Shown here: piece after piece, positions 1 to 4,873 of the stretch
Layout: every line of letters begins with the position of its first letter
How positions within the stretch are numbered: position 1 is the first letter of the stretch
Source: Acidobacteriota bacterium
GTDB lineage: Bacteria > Acidobacteriota > Terriglobia > Terriglobales > SCQP01
NCBI GenBank assembly: GCA_021818645.1
Contig: JAKATS010000314.1
Location: 1-5,047 of the forward strand
Length of the DNA: 5,047 bases
Reading direction: 5' to 3'
Position numbers and translations under genes: made by a program
The notes under the pieces: generated by a model
Database searches by the model: none
The model's input: only the letters and a program-made list of their open reading frames with translations
What the model was told of the DNA's origin: nothing

Positions 1-522
1 CCGATCTCCTTTACCGCGCTCTCGGGCCGGGGCGCCCTATGGATCGGCCTGACCGGTCTGGCGGGTGCTGGACTGGGGCTGCGCTGGCCTGAATATTCGC
101 TATGGATCTGGCTGGCGGCCGCGCCCATCGGCATCGCCATCGGTCTGGGAGCGACCTTTGTGAAGGCGCGGAGGGCGCGGGTGCTGGCCCGTCCGGTGCG
201 GAAATTTTTTCTTCAGTTGGCGCCGCCCTGGGCGGCCGCGGCGCTCTTGACAGTGGTGCTGACCCGGCGGGGCGAAGCCGCGCTTTTGCCGGGACTGTGG
301 CTATTGCTATATGGTGTGGGTATGGCAGCGAGCGGCGCCATGTCGGTGCGCGCCATCGCGGTCACGGGCATGATTTTTATGCTGCTCGGCGGGCTGGCGC
401 TGGCGGCCTCGCCCGGTGAAGCGAATACGGGCTGGGTGCGGGGCGATCTGTTTCTGGGCCTGGGATTCGGCGGTGTGCATCTGGGCCTGGGTGCATGGAT
501 CTTCAGGAGGCATGGTGGGTAA
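1..522 (+). CDS. Polytopic membrane protein of unknown function, 3' part only
   Basis: The frame is open from the first base to the TAA at 520-522 and shows 173 residues; the start lies before the window. The visible part is strongly hydrophobic, with about six likely membrane helices at visible residues 11-27, 33-54, 75-88, 94-112, 117-136 and 148-168. A basic loop (KARRARVLARPVRK, about 55-68) between the second and third suggests a cytoplasmic side there by the positive-inside rule. The last helix is glycine-rich (GLGFGGVHLGLGAWIFRRHGG region) and ends in a short basic tail. I recognise no enzyme motif and no named family. From memory, similar small membrane proteins ending in a Gly/His-rich helix and a basic HGG-like tail precede this type of winged-helix regulator in acidobacteria. 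Its end overlaps the next gene, so the two are probably co-translated. A GTG at 160 is an internal codon, not the likely start, because the hydrophobic frame extends well upstream of it. Confidence 0.8.
   Translation, partial: PISFTALSGRGALWIGLTGLAGAGLGLRWPEYSLWIWLAAAPIGIAIGLGATFVKARRARVLARPVRKFFLQLAPPWAAAALLTVVLTRRGEAALLPGLWLLLYGVGMAASGAMSVRAIAVTGMIFMLLGGLALAASPGEANTGWVRGDLFLGLGFGGVHLGLGAWIFRRHGG
505..510 (+). promoter_or_regulatory. Shine-Dalgarno AGGAGG inside the end of the upstream gene
   Basis: A perfect AGGAGG lies within the last codons of the preceding membrane-protein gene, where it is read as two consecutive AGG arginine codons, which are uncommon in GC-rich genes. It is 1 nt from ATG 512 and 4 nt from GTG 515, close for either. 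This suggests coupling of the regulator to the upstream gene but does not settle the exact start codon. Confidence 0.5.
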
Positions 523-922
523 GGGCATAGCCACGCAAAGAGCCCGCTCGCGCGAGGCGGAGCGGCAGGATATGGAGCGGGTTGAAGTACTCGGCAAATC
601 CACGCCGGCTGCTCCACACCGGGATCGTCTGCTGCACGAGCACACGCGGCTGCTGTTAGCCAGCGCGCTGGCCGGCACGGAGAAACTCAGCTTTACCGAA
701 TTGAAACAAGTACTGGATGTTACCGATGGCAGCCTGAGTGTGCATGCCCGCAAGCTCGAGGAAGCCGGCTACATTGAATGCCGCAAGAGCTTTGCCGGGC
801 GCGTGCCGCGCACGGAGTACCGGTTGACTGCGGCGGGCCGGCGTGCGCTGGAAAAATATCTGGATCATATGGAGGCGCTGATCCGTGCCGCACGCATGGA
901 TCACACTCGAGCCAGGCGTTAA
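512..922 (+). CDS. Small winged-helix DNA-binding regulator (HTH_34 / MarR-like fold)
   Basis: Likely a cytoplasmic DNA-binding regulator of 136 residues from ATG 512. Residues about 38-58 form a first helix (DRLLHEHTRLLLASALAG). Residues 59-85 give the helix-turn-helix (LSFTELKQVLDVTDGSLSVH, then ARKLEEAG). Residues 87-107 form the wing (YIECRKSFAGRVPRTEYRLT), and 108-126 a C-terminal helix (AAGRRALEKYLDHMEALIR) that probably dimerises. This pattern matches the single-domain 'winged helix DNA-binding domain' family, normally about 100 residues, with no ligand-binding or receiver domain visible. The start is uncertain. ATG 512 overlaps the upstream stop by 11 nt and sits 1 nt after AGGAGG; GTG 515 is 4 nt from it. 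ATG 572 has GGAG 9 nt upstream and would give 116 residues, losing only a low-complexity charged N-terminus. The gene ends 25 nt before the DUF4173 gene. Its targets are unknown; control of its own cluster is an inference. Confidence 0.87.
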   Translation: MVGKGIATQRARSREAERQDMERVEVLGKSTPAAPHRDRLLHEHTRLLLASALAGTEKLSFTELKQVLDVTDGSLSVHARKLEEAGYIECRKSFAGRVPRTEYRLTAAGRRALEKYLDHMEALIRAARMDHTRARR

Positions 923-935
923 GCGCCCTGCAGGT

Positions 936-941
936 GAGGAG
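936..941 (+). promoter_or_regulatory. Shine-Dalgarno GAGGAG of the DUF4173 gene
   Basis: GAGGAG stands 6 nt before ATG 948, an ideal spacing. It fixes the start of the following gene at 948 rather than at the in-frame GTG 885, which lies inside the regulator gene. Confidence 0.8.
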
Positions 942-947
942 CAATCT

Positions 948-2504
948 ATGACGGTCAATTCCAATCCTAAACCCACGGACACGGCTTCCGGCGCATCGGG
1001 CATCGCGGGATGGATTTTATTGGCCGGTATCGCGGCAGGCGTCGCCGGAGATGGATTGCTGCGGGCCGGTCCCATCGGCGTCAACGTGCTGCTATGGATC
1101 GGATTGCTGGCCGGCCTGGCATTGTGGCTGGCGCGGAAGCGGCCGGTGATGTCCCGGCGTGATGATGGCCTGGCCGCGGCTGCCATGATTCTTTGTGCCG
1201 CCGTGTTCGCCTGGCGCACCGATCCCCGCCTGCTGTTTATTGAACTCTTCGCCATGGGCGCGCTTCTGGCCGTGGCCATGCTGCGCCAGTCGCTCTCATT
1301 CCTGACTCAGGCTGGGGGATGGTCCTGCCTGCAGGGTATTTGGCGCACCGGGTTCAGCGTAGCATTCGGGCCGCTGGCGCTGATGGGCGAGGATATCTCC
1401 TGGCGCACTATGTTTCATGGACGCGGCTGGCGGCGCGCGCTGCCGGTCGCCACCGGGTTATTGATCGCACTGCCGCTGCTGTTAATTTTCGGCGGCTTGT
1501 TGGCCCATGCCGATCCGGTGTTTGCGGGTTGGCTGCGGGCCCTGGCACCGATGCGCCTGCCGGTGTTGATATCGCATCTGATCCTGATCGCGTTTTTTGC
1601 CTGGATCACCGCCGGCTATCTGCGTGGCATGCTGCTGCGGCCGCCGCTGGATTTACCTTCCGTATGGCAGCCGCGGCGAGCCCCCGTTGGCGCGCGTGAA
1701 CTGGGCATCGCGCTATGGGCCGTGAATGGCTTATTTCTGGCGTTTGTGGTGGCGCAGTTTCGATATTTTTTTGGCGGCGCGCATGAAGTCATGGTCACCC
1801 CCGGACTGACCTATGCCGCTTACGCCCGGCAGGGATTTTTTGCTTTATTTGCCGTCGCGGCGCTGGTCGTGCCGCTGCTGCTGGCCATGGCGGAACTGCA
1901 GAAATATACAGATGAGCCGCGCCCCAGCCGATTGGTCTTTCGCGCACCGGCCCTGGTGATGCTGGGGCTGGTTTTCATCATCATGGCTTCAGCGCTCGCG
2001 CGCATGCGGTTTTATGAACAAGCCTATGGGCTGACGGAGCGGCGCATGTACGCGACTCTGTTCATGTTCTGGCTGGGTGCGGTTTTAATCTGGCTGGGCA
2101 TGACGGTGCTGCGCGGCCGGCGCGGATTTCTGGCCGGGGTTTTCGCCAGCGGTCTGCTGCTGGCCTGGGCCTTGCCGGTCATCAATCCCGCCGGGCGCGT
2201 GGCCCAGGTGGATCTGGCCCGTGCGGCGCGGGGGCAAAAGCTGGATGCCGGCTATCTCGCCGGGCTGGGTCCGGACGCCATGCCGGTTCTGGCCGCCGGT
2301 CTGCCCCGGCTGCCGCTGCCTGCCCGCTGTGCTGTGCTGCAAGGCATGCAGACTCGTTGGCGGATTTCCGCCCGCTTCCGCCATCGGGCCGACTGGCGAA
2401 TCTGGAATGTAGCGCGGCAATCCGGATGGCGGCTGGAGAAAAGCACCCTGGCCGGCCTGCCCGGCTTGGGCTGCGGGAAAATACTGGGGGCAAAAAATCC
2501 GTAA
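948..2504 (+). CDS. DUF4173/DUF4153-family polytopic membrane protein
   Basis: A 518-residue inner-membrane protein of unknown function. The N-terminus (1-19) is polar. About 10-11 hydrophobic segments follow, roughly at residues 20-40, 44-62, 75-89, 95-111, 165-185, 206-224, 252-270, 295-313, 332-350, 368-386 and 392-409. Motifs I associate with DUF4173-type proteins are LLAHADPVF (184-192), YARQGFFALFAVAALVVPLL (292-311), ASALARMRFYEQAYGLTERR (347-366), INPAGRVAQVDLARA (412-426) and DWRIWNVAR (482-490). The last 100 or so residues are soluble and rich in Arg and Trp. I see no catalytic triad, metal site or nucleotide motif, so no reaction can be assigned. ATG 948 is chosen for its GAGGAG at 6 nt spacing. 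The gene follows the winged-helix regulator by 25 nt and is probably in its operon. It ends 4 bp from the convergent ruvA stop. The family call is from motif memory; function is unknown. Confidence 0.88.
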   Translation: MTVNSNPKPTDTASGASGIAGWILLAGIAAGVAGDGLLRAGPIGVNVLLWIGLLAGLALWLARKRPVMSRRDDGLAAAAMILCAAVFAWRTDPRLLFIELFAMGALLAVAMLRQSLSFLTQAGGWSCLQGIWRTGFSVAFGPLALMGEDISWRTMFHGRGWRRALPVATGLLIALPLLLIFGGLLAHADPVFAGWLRALAPMRLPVLISHLILIAFFAWITAGYLRGMLLRPPLDLPSVWQPRRAPVGARELGIALWAVNGLFLAFVVAQFRYFFGGAHEVMVTPGLTYAAYARQGFFALFAVAALVVPLLLAMAELQKYTDEPRPSRLVFRAPALVMLGLVFIIMASALARMRFYEQAYGLTERRMYATLFMFWLGAVLIWLGMTVLRGRRGFLAGVFASGLLLAWALPVINPAGRVAQVDLARAARGQKLDAGYLAGLGPDAMPVLAAGLPRLPLPARCAVLQGMQTRWRISARFRHRADWRIWNVARQSGWRLEKSTLAGLPGLGCGKILGAKNP

Positions 2505-2508
2505 GATT

Positions 2509-3093
2509 TCACGCGCCCAGCAGGCGCATGCAGGCTTTGAACAACGGCTCAAATTCCCTCGCCGTGCCCTGGGCCAGGGCCGCGGTCAGGGTTTTTTCCG
2601 CGGCCGGCCGGGCATAGCCCAGATTCATCAGCGCGGAGATGACATCGACATCGGGTCCAATGGCCGCCGCCGTCGCTGGTTCCGTGCCGGCCGGCAATTT
2701 ATCCCGCAGTTCCATTACCAGCCGTTCGGCGGTTTTTTTGCCCACCCCGGGAATTGCGGTCAGCCGGCCCAGATCGCCGCTGCGAATCGCTTGCGCCAAT
2801 TCATCAGCCGGCACACCGGAGAGAATGGCCAACCCCAGTTTGGGTCCAATGCCATTGACGCTGATCAGTTTTTCAAACAGCTGTTTTTCCTGGGCGGTAA
2901 AAAACCCGAAGAGCTGCAGCGCGTCTTCCCGGACGTGGGTATAGATCCGCAAACTCACCAGTTCAGCCGTTCCGGCGGGAAGCTGGGCAAAACTCGACAC
3001 CGGCATCAGCACTTCATAGCCCACGCCATTCACCTCGATCACCACTCTTCCCGGAGCGCGTTCGATAATAATGCCGCGCAGATAACCGATCAT
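2509..3093 (-). CDS. ruvA: Holliday junction branch migration protein RuvA
   Basis: RuvA binds four-way DNA junctions as a tetramer and, with the RuvB motor, drives branch migration in recombinational repair; RuvC then resolves the junction. The 194-residue protein is the usual length and complete. Domain I (1-64) opens with MIGYLRG, has the NGVGYEV strand (22-28), and ends in HVREDALQLFGF (53-64), which holds the acidic pin residues E56/D57. Domain II has two helix-hairpin-helix motifs, SVNGIGPKLGLAIL (78-91) and AIPGVGKKTAERLVMEL (113-129). A flexible linker (133-147) leads to domain III (148-194; DVISALMNLGY...), the RuvB-contacting part. The ATG overlaps the mqnA stop as ATGA (3090-3093), and AAGAGG at 3101-3106 lies 7 nt before the start, so it is probably translated from the mqnA transcript. 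ruvB and ruvC are not in the window. Confidence 0.98.
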   Translation of the reverse strand: MIGYLRGIIIERAPGRVVIEVNGVGYEVLMPVSSFAQLPAGTAELVSLRIYTHVREDALQLFGFFTAQEKQLFEKLISVNGIGPKLGLAILSGVPADELAQAIRSGDLGRLTAIPGVGKKTAERLVMELRDKLPAGTEPATAAAIGPDVDVISALMNLGYARPAAEKTLTAALAQGTAREFEPLFKACMRLLGA

Positions 3094-3959
3094 GACGGGG
3101 CCTCTTGTAAGAGCATATCTGGCATTGTAAAGGAAGCGATCAAGCCTTCTTCCGCAGCCATCTTCAGAAAGCGCCGCAACCCTTCCAGATGGTCATTCTG
3201 CAGCCGGTGTTCAAGGTTATACCGGAGATAATGGGTGATTTCAGCTTCCGGAATTTCCAGGCGCCGGCTCCAGTCGCGGCTGAGCTCGTGCACGTGGGCA
3301 AATCCCTCGGTGCGGGCCCGCACCAGTCTTTGCGTCAGCCAGACGGCATCCGCCGGGTTGGGAAAAGCTTTTCGGCGCACCGCCCAGAGCGCGAATACGA
3401 ACGGCAACCCGGTCCAGGCATGCCATTCCGCGGCCAGATCGAGCACGCGGCAGCCCTCAGCCTCGGCTTCGCCTCCCAGTTGCAGCCGCAGCGCCGGATC
3501 GCCGATCAGCAGCCCGGCATCGGCTGCGCGCAGCATGGCGCGCCAATCCGGCGCGGCTTCCTGGGTCAGGACCTGGGCCCCATACCGGCGGCGCAGCAGG
3601 ATCTGCGCCAGCGCGGCGGACGTGCGTGAAGAGTGGTCCAGTTGCAGGGTGCGAATTTTTTCCGGTTCGCGGCGGCTGATGAGCAGAATGCTGCGTACCT
3701 GAGCCCGGGCGGCGATGCACAATTCCGGCAACGCCGCCAGTCCGGGGATGCGGGCCATTTCGATCACCGGAATCAGGCCCAGATCGGCCTCGCCGCTGCG
3801 CAGACGGTCGGCGCATTCCGAGGGCACACTGGCAATCATGCGCAGCCGGGGTTCGCGTTCCAGTCCCCAGAGCAGCGGCGCTGTATTCAAAAAACTGATC
3901 GCCGCCACGCGCCATGACGCGAGCCTATCGGGCGGCTCTGGATGAAGTTCAGGTTTCAA
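3090..3959 (-). CDS. mqnA: Chorismate dehydratase MqnA (futalosine menaquinone pathway)
   Basis: MqnA dehydrates chorismate to 3-[(1-carboxyvinyl)oxy]benzoate, the first committed step of the futalosine route to menaquinone, in the cytoplasm. The 289-residue protein has the periplasmic-binding-protein-like two-lobed fold of the family. Visible hallmarks are ISFLNTAPLLWGL (21-33), GEADLGLIPVIEM (56-68), LDHSSRTSAALAQILL (107-122), LLIGDPAL (150-157), EWHAWTGLPFVFALW (178-192) and ITHYLRYNLEHRL (241-253). The start is problematic. TTG 3959 has no Shine-Dalgarno, and the frame closes at a TGA (3981-3983) just upstream. GTG 3908 would leave only four residues before the conserved ISFLNTAP. The only good ribosome-binding site (3993-3997) serves an out-of-frame ATG at 3984. 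One base deleted near 3966 would fuse that ATG to this frame, giving about 297 residues. ruvA follows with an ATGA overlap. Other menaquinone genes are not in the window. Family assignment is secure; the exact start is not. Confidence 0.93.
   Translation of the reverse strand: MKPELHPEPPDRLASWRVAAISFLNTAPLLWGLEREPRLRMIASVPSECADRLRSGEADLGLIPVIEMARIPGLAALPELCIAARAQVRSILLISRREPEKIRTLQLDHSSRTSAALAQILLRRRYGAQVLTQEAAPDWRAMLRAADAGLLIGDPALRLQLGGEAEAEGCRVLDLAAEWHAWTGLPFVFALWAVRRKAFPNPADAVWLTQRLVRARTEGFAHVHELSRDWSRRLEIPEAEITHYLRYNLEHRLQNDHLEGLRRFLKMAAEEGLIASFTMPDMLLQEAPS
3101..3106 (-). promoter_or_regulatory. Shine-Dalgarno AAGAGG of ruvA, inside the end of mqnA
   Basis: On the minus strand AAGAGG lies 7 nt before the ruvA ATG and within the last mqnA codons. 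With the ATGA overlap it supports translational coupling of ruvA to mqnA. Confidence 0.7.
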
Positions 3960-3963
3960 GGCG

Positions 3964-3984
3964 TTATTTGTAATCGCTGCTCAT
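3964..3984 (-). other. Six-codon upstream ORF (MSSDYK) before mqnA, or the displaced true mqnA start
   Basis: On the minus strand ATG 3984 is preceded by AAGGA (3993-3997) at an 8-nt spacing, the only good ribosome-binding site in this intergenic region facing mqnA. The frame reads M-S-S-D-Y-K and stops at TAA (3964-3966), 4 nt before the proposed TTG start of mqnA. It could be a leader ORF feeding ribosomes to mqnA by reinitiation. Alternatively it is the genuine mqnA N-terminus put out of frame by one base: removing one base at the AAA-TAA junction gives MSSDYKNALKPE joined to the mqnA frame. The open frame and the binding site are seen directly; the role is inference. Confidence 0.4.
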
Positions 3985-3992
3985 TTTAATTT

Positions 3993-3997
3993 TCCTT
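3993..3997 (-). promoter_or_regulatory. Shine-Dalgarno AAGGA facing mqnA
   Basis: AAGGA on the minus strand, in an A/T-rich stretch, 8 nt before ATG 3984. It matches that ATG rather than the annotated TTG start of mqnA, 33 nt further on, and so bears on which start is real. Confidence 0.55.
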
Positions 3998-4037
3998 GAT
4001 TTCACCCGAACTTACATGATGCAGATTTGTTCACCGC

Positions 4038-4050
4038 CGGAATTTTTCCG
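4038..4050. repeat. 13-bp inverted repeat CGGAA-TTT-TTCCG in the divergent intergenic region
   Basis: A perfect 5-bp inverted repeat around a 3-nt centre, in the 111-bp region between the divergent mqnA and deacetylase genes and just upstream of the proposed -10 element of the latter. It could be an operator or chance; a 5-bp arm is short. No T-tract or other terminator feature accompanies it. Confidence 0.3.
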
Positions 4051-4057
4051 TTTCCTG

Positions 4058-4063
4058 TATTCT
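4058..4063 (+). promoter_or_regulatory. Candidate -10 element (TATTCT) for a leaderless deacetylase transcript
   Basis: TATTCT, directly preceded by TG, ends 7 nt before ATG 4071, which would put the transcription start at or next to the start codon. The ATG has no Shine-Dalgarno (the preceding bases are TTCTTAATCCG), which fits a leaderless mRNA. I see no good -35 element at 16-18 bp, so this is tentative. Confidence 0.33.
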
Positions 4064-4070
4064 TAATCCG

Positions 4071-4841
4071 ATGCCGCATCGTGTTCTCTGCGTCACCGCA
4101 CATCCCGATGATGAAGCCGGCAATTTCGGCGGCACACTGGCCAAACTGGCTGCGGGCGGCGCCCGCAGCCACTTAATCTGCCTCACCGGCGGTGAAGCTG
4201 CTCGCAACCGGGGAGCAGCCCGATCCGACCAGGAACTCATTCAATTGCGCACCGCGGAGTTGGCTGCGGCCTGCCGTATTTTGGATATTCATCAGCATGA
4301 GATTTGGGATTTGCCCGATGCCGGCCTGAAGCGGGTGAATTTCCATGCTGTCGCCAGCCGTCTGGCTCTGGCCATTCGCCGCTGGCGGCCTCATGTTCTT
4401 TTCACCTTTGGCCCGGAAGGCAGTTTTACGGCTCATCCTGACCATGCCATGGCCGGTCTGCTGGCCACTGCGGCGTTTCACTGGGCGGGTTCCATCCGTT
4501 ATTTGGCGGAAGATGTGAATGCCGACCATGCCAACGCCGCCCCGCCACCTGCGTATGCTTGCCCGCGGCTTTTTCATGCTACCGGGCTGCTGTCGCCGCC
4601 CGGACTGCCAGTCGTGCTGCCCGGGCCGCCTGATCTGGTCTGTGATGTACGGCCCTACCTCGAGCGCAAGCGCGCGGCCTTTCACTGCCATCAGACGCAG
4701 GCGCCGCTGTTTCCACGCGTGGACGCATATCTGGCCGGCGGCGGCGGCCGTGAATACTTCCATCTGGCTGCTGCCCCGCTCGGATTCGACCGCCGGCAGC
4801 TCGAATCCGGCGATCCATTGGCCGGCGTGCCCGCGGAATAG
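4071..4841 (+). CDS. PIG-L/LmbE family zinc-dependent N-deacetylase
   Basis: A 256-residue cytoplasmic protein of the PIG-L superfamily, metal-dependent hydrolases that remove N-acetyl from GlcNAc-type substrates (known members include MshB, BshB and PIG-L). The N-terminal Rossmann-like strand leads to AHPDDE (10-15): H11 and D14 are expected zinc ligands and D13 the catalytic base. LTGGEAARNRG (38-48) follows the second strand. GSFTAHPDHAMA (117-128) holds HPDH with the third zinc ligand (H125) and a catalytic His (H122). Near the C-terminus, KRAAFHCHQTQ (200-210) matches the family's K-x-x-A-x-x-x-H-x-[ST]-Q pattern. All expected active-site residues are present. There is no signal peptide. 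ATG 4071 is the only usual start: the frame closes at a TGA at 4017, and the start lacks a Shine-Dalgarno. The substrate cannot be told from sequence: a bacillithiol-type role (BshB) is possible in this phylum, but no bsh gene is adjacent. prfA starts 32 nt downstream. Confidence 0.92.
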   Translation: MPHRVLCVTAHPDDEAGNFGGTLAKLAAGGARSHLICLTGGEAARNRGAARSDQELIQLRTAELAAACRILDIHQHEIWDLPDAGLKRVNFHAVASRLALAIRRWRPHVLFTFGPEGSFTAHPDHAMAGLLATAAFHWAGSIRYLAEDVNADHANAAPPPAYACPRLFHATGLLSPPGLPVVLPGPPDLVCDVRPYLERKRAAFHCHQTQAPLFPRVDAYLAGGGGREYFHLAAAPLGFDRRQLESGDPLAGVPAE

Positions 4842-4858
4842 CCTCGCCCGGGCTGCGA

Positions 4859-4864
4859 TAAAAT
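4859..4864 (+). promoter_or_regulatory. Candidate -10 element (TAAAAT) for prfA
   Basis: TAAAAT ends 9 nt before the prfA GTG 4874 and would give a 5' leader of only 2-3 nt. No Shine-Dalgarno precedes the GTG. No -35 element is evident at the right distance. prfA may instead be read through from the deacetylase gene. Confidence 0.3.
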
Positions 4865-4873
4865 GAAATCAGC

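Noticed and set aside
416..511. N-terminal extension of the regulator to GTG 416
   Set aside because: It would overlap the upstream membrane-protein gene by over 100 bases, has no family similarity, and better starts exist at 512, 515 and 572.
885..947. N-terminal extension of the DUF4173 protein to GTG 885
   Set aside because: ATG 948 has an ideal GAGGAG 6 nt upstream; the extension would overlap the regulator gene by 38 bases and encodes the ribosome-binding site itself.
656..1279. Minus-strand open frame of 207 codons
   Set aside because: It lies opposite the winged-helix and DUF4173 genes, which have clear family motifs and ribosome-binding sites. Its translation is low-complexity (Ala/Arg/Ser/Pro-rich), as expected of an antisense shadow in GC-rich DNA.
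2451..2527. Possible intrinsic terminators between the DUF4173 gene and ruvA
   Set aside because: Hairpins at 2451-2465 and 2513-2527 have only 5-bp stems. The T-run for the minus strand (2492-2497) is about 15 nt from the nearer stem, and no T-run follows either stem on the plus strand.
2639..3231. Plus-strand frames opposite ruvA and the end of mqnA
   Set aside because: They are antisense to two well-conserved genes and show no recognisable domain or ribosome-binding site.
3457..3915. Second minus-strand frame of 152 codons starting with ATG within mqnA
   Set aside because: It is an out-of-frame reading of mqnA, Arg/Gly/Ala-rich with no motifs; mqnA in the same place has full family conservation.
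4173..4763. Minus-strand frame of 196 codons opposite the deacetylase gene
   Set aside because: It is the shadow of a gene with an intact zinc active site; its own translation has no family motif.
4846..4853. GCCCGGGC palindrome between the deacetylase gene and prfA
   Set aside because: It has no loop and no T-tract, and such GC palindromes are expected by chance in this DNA.
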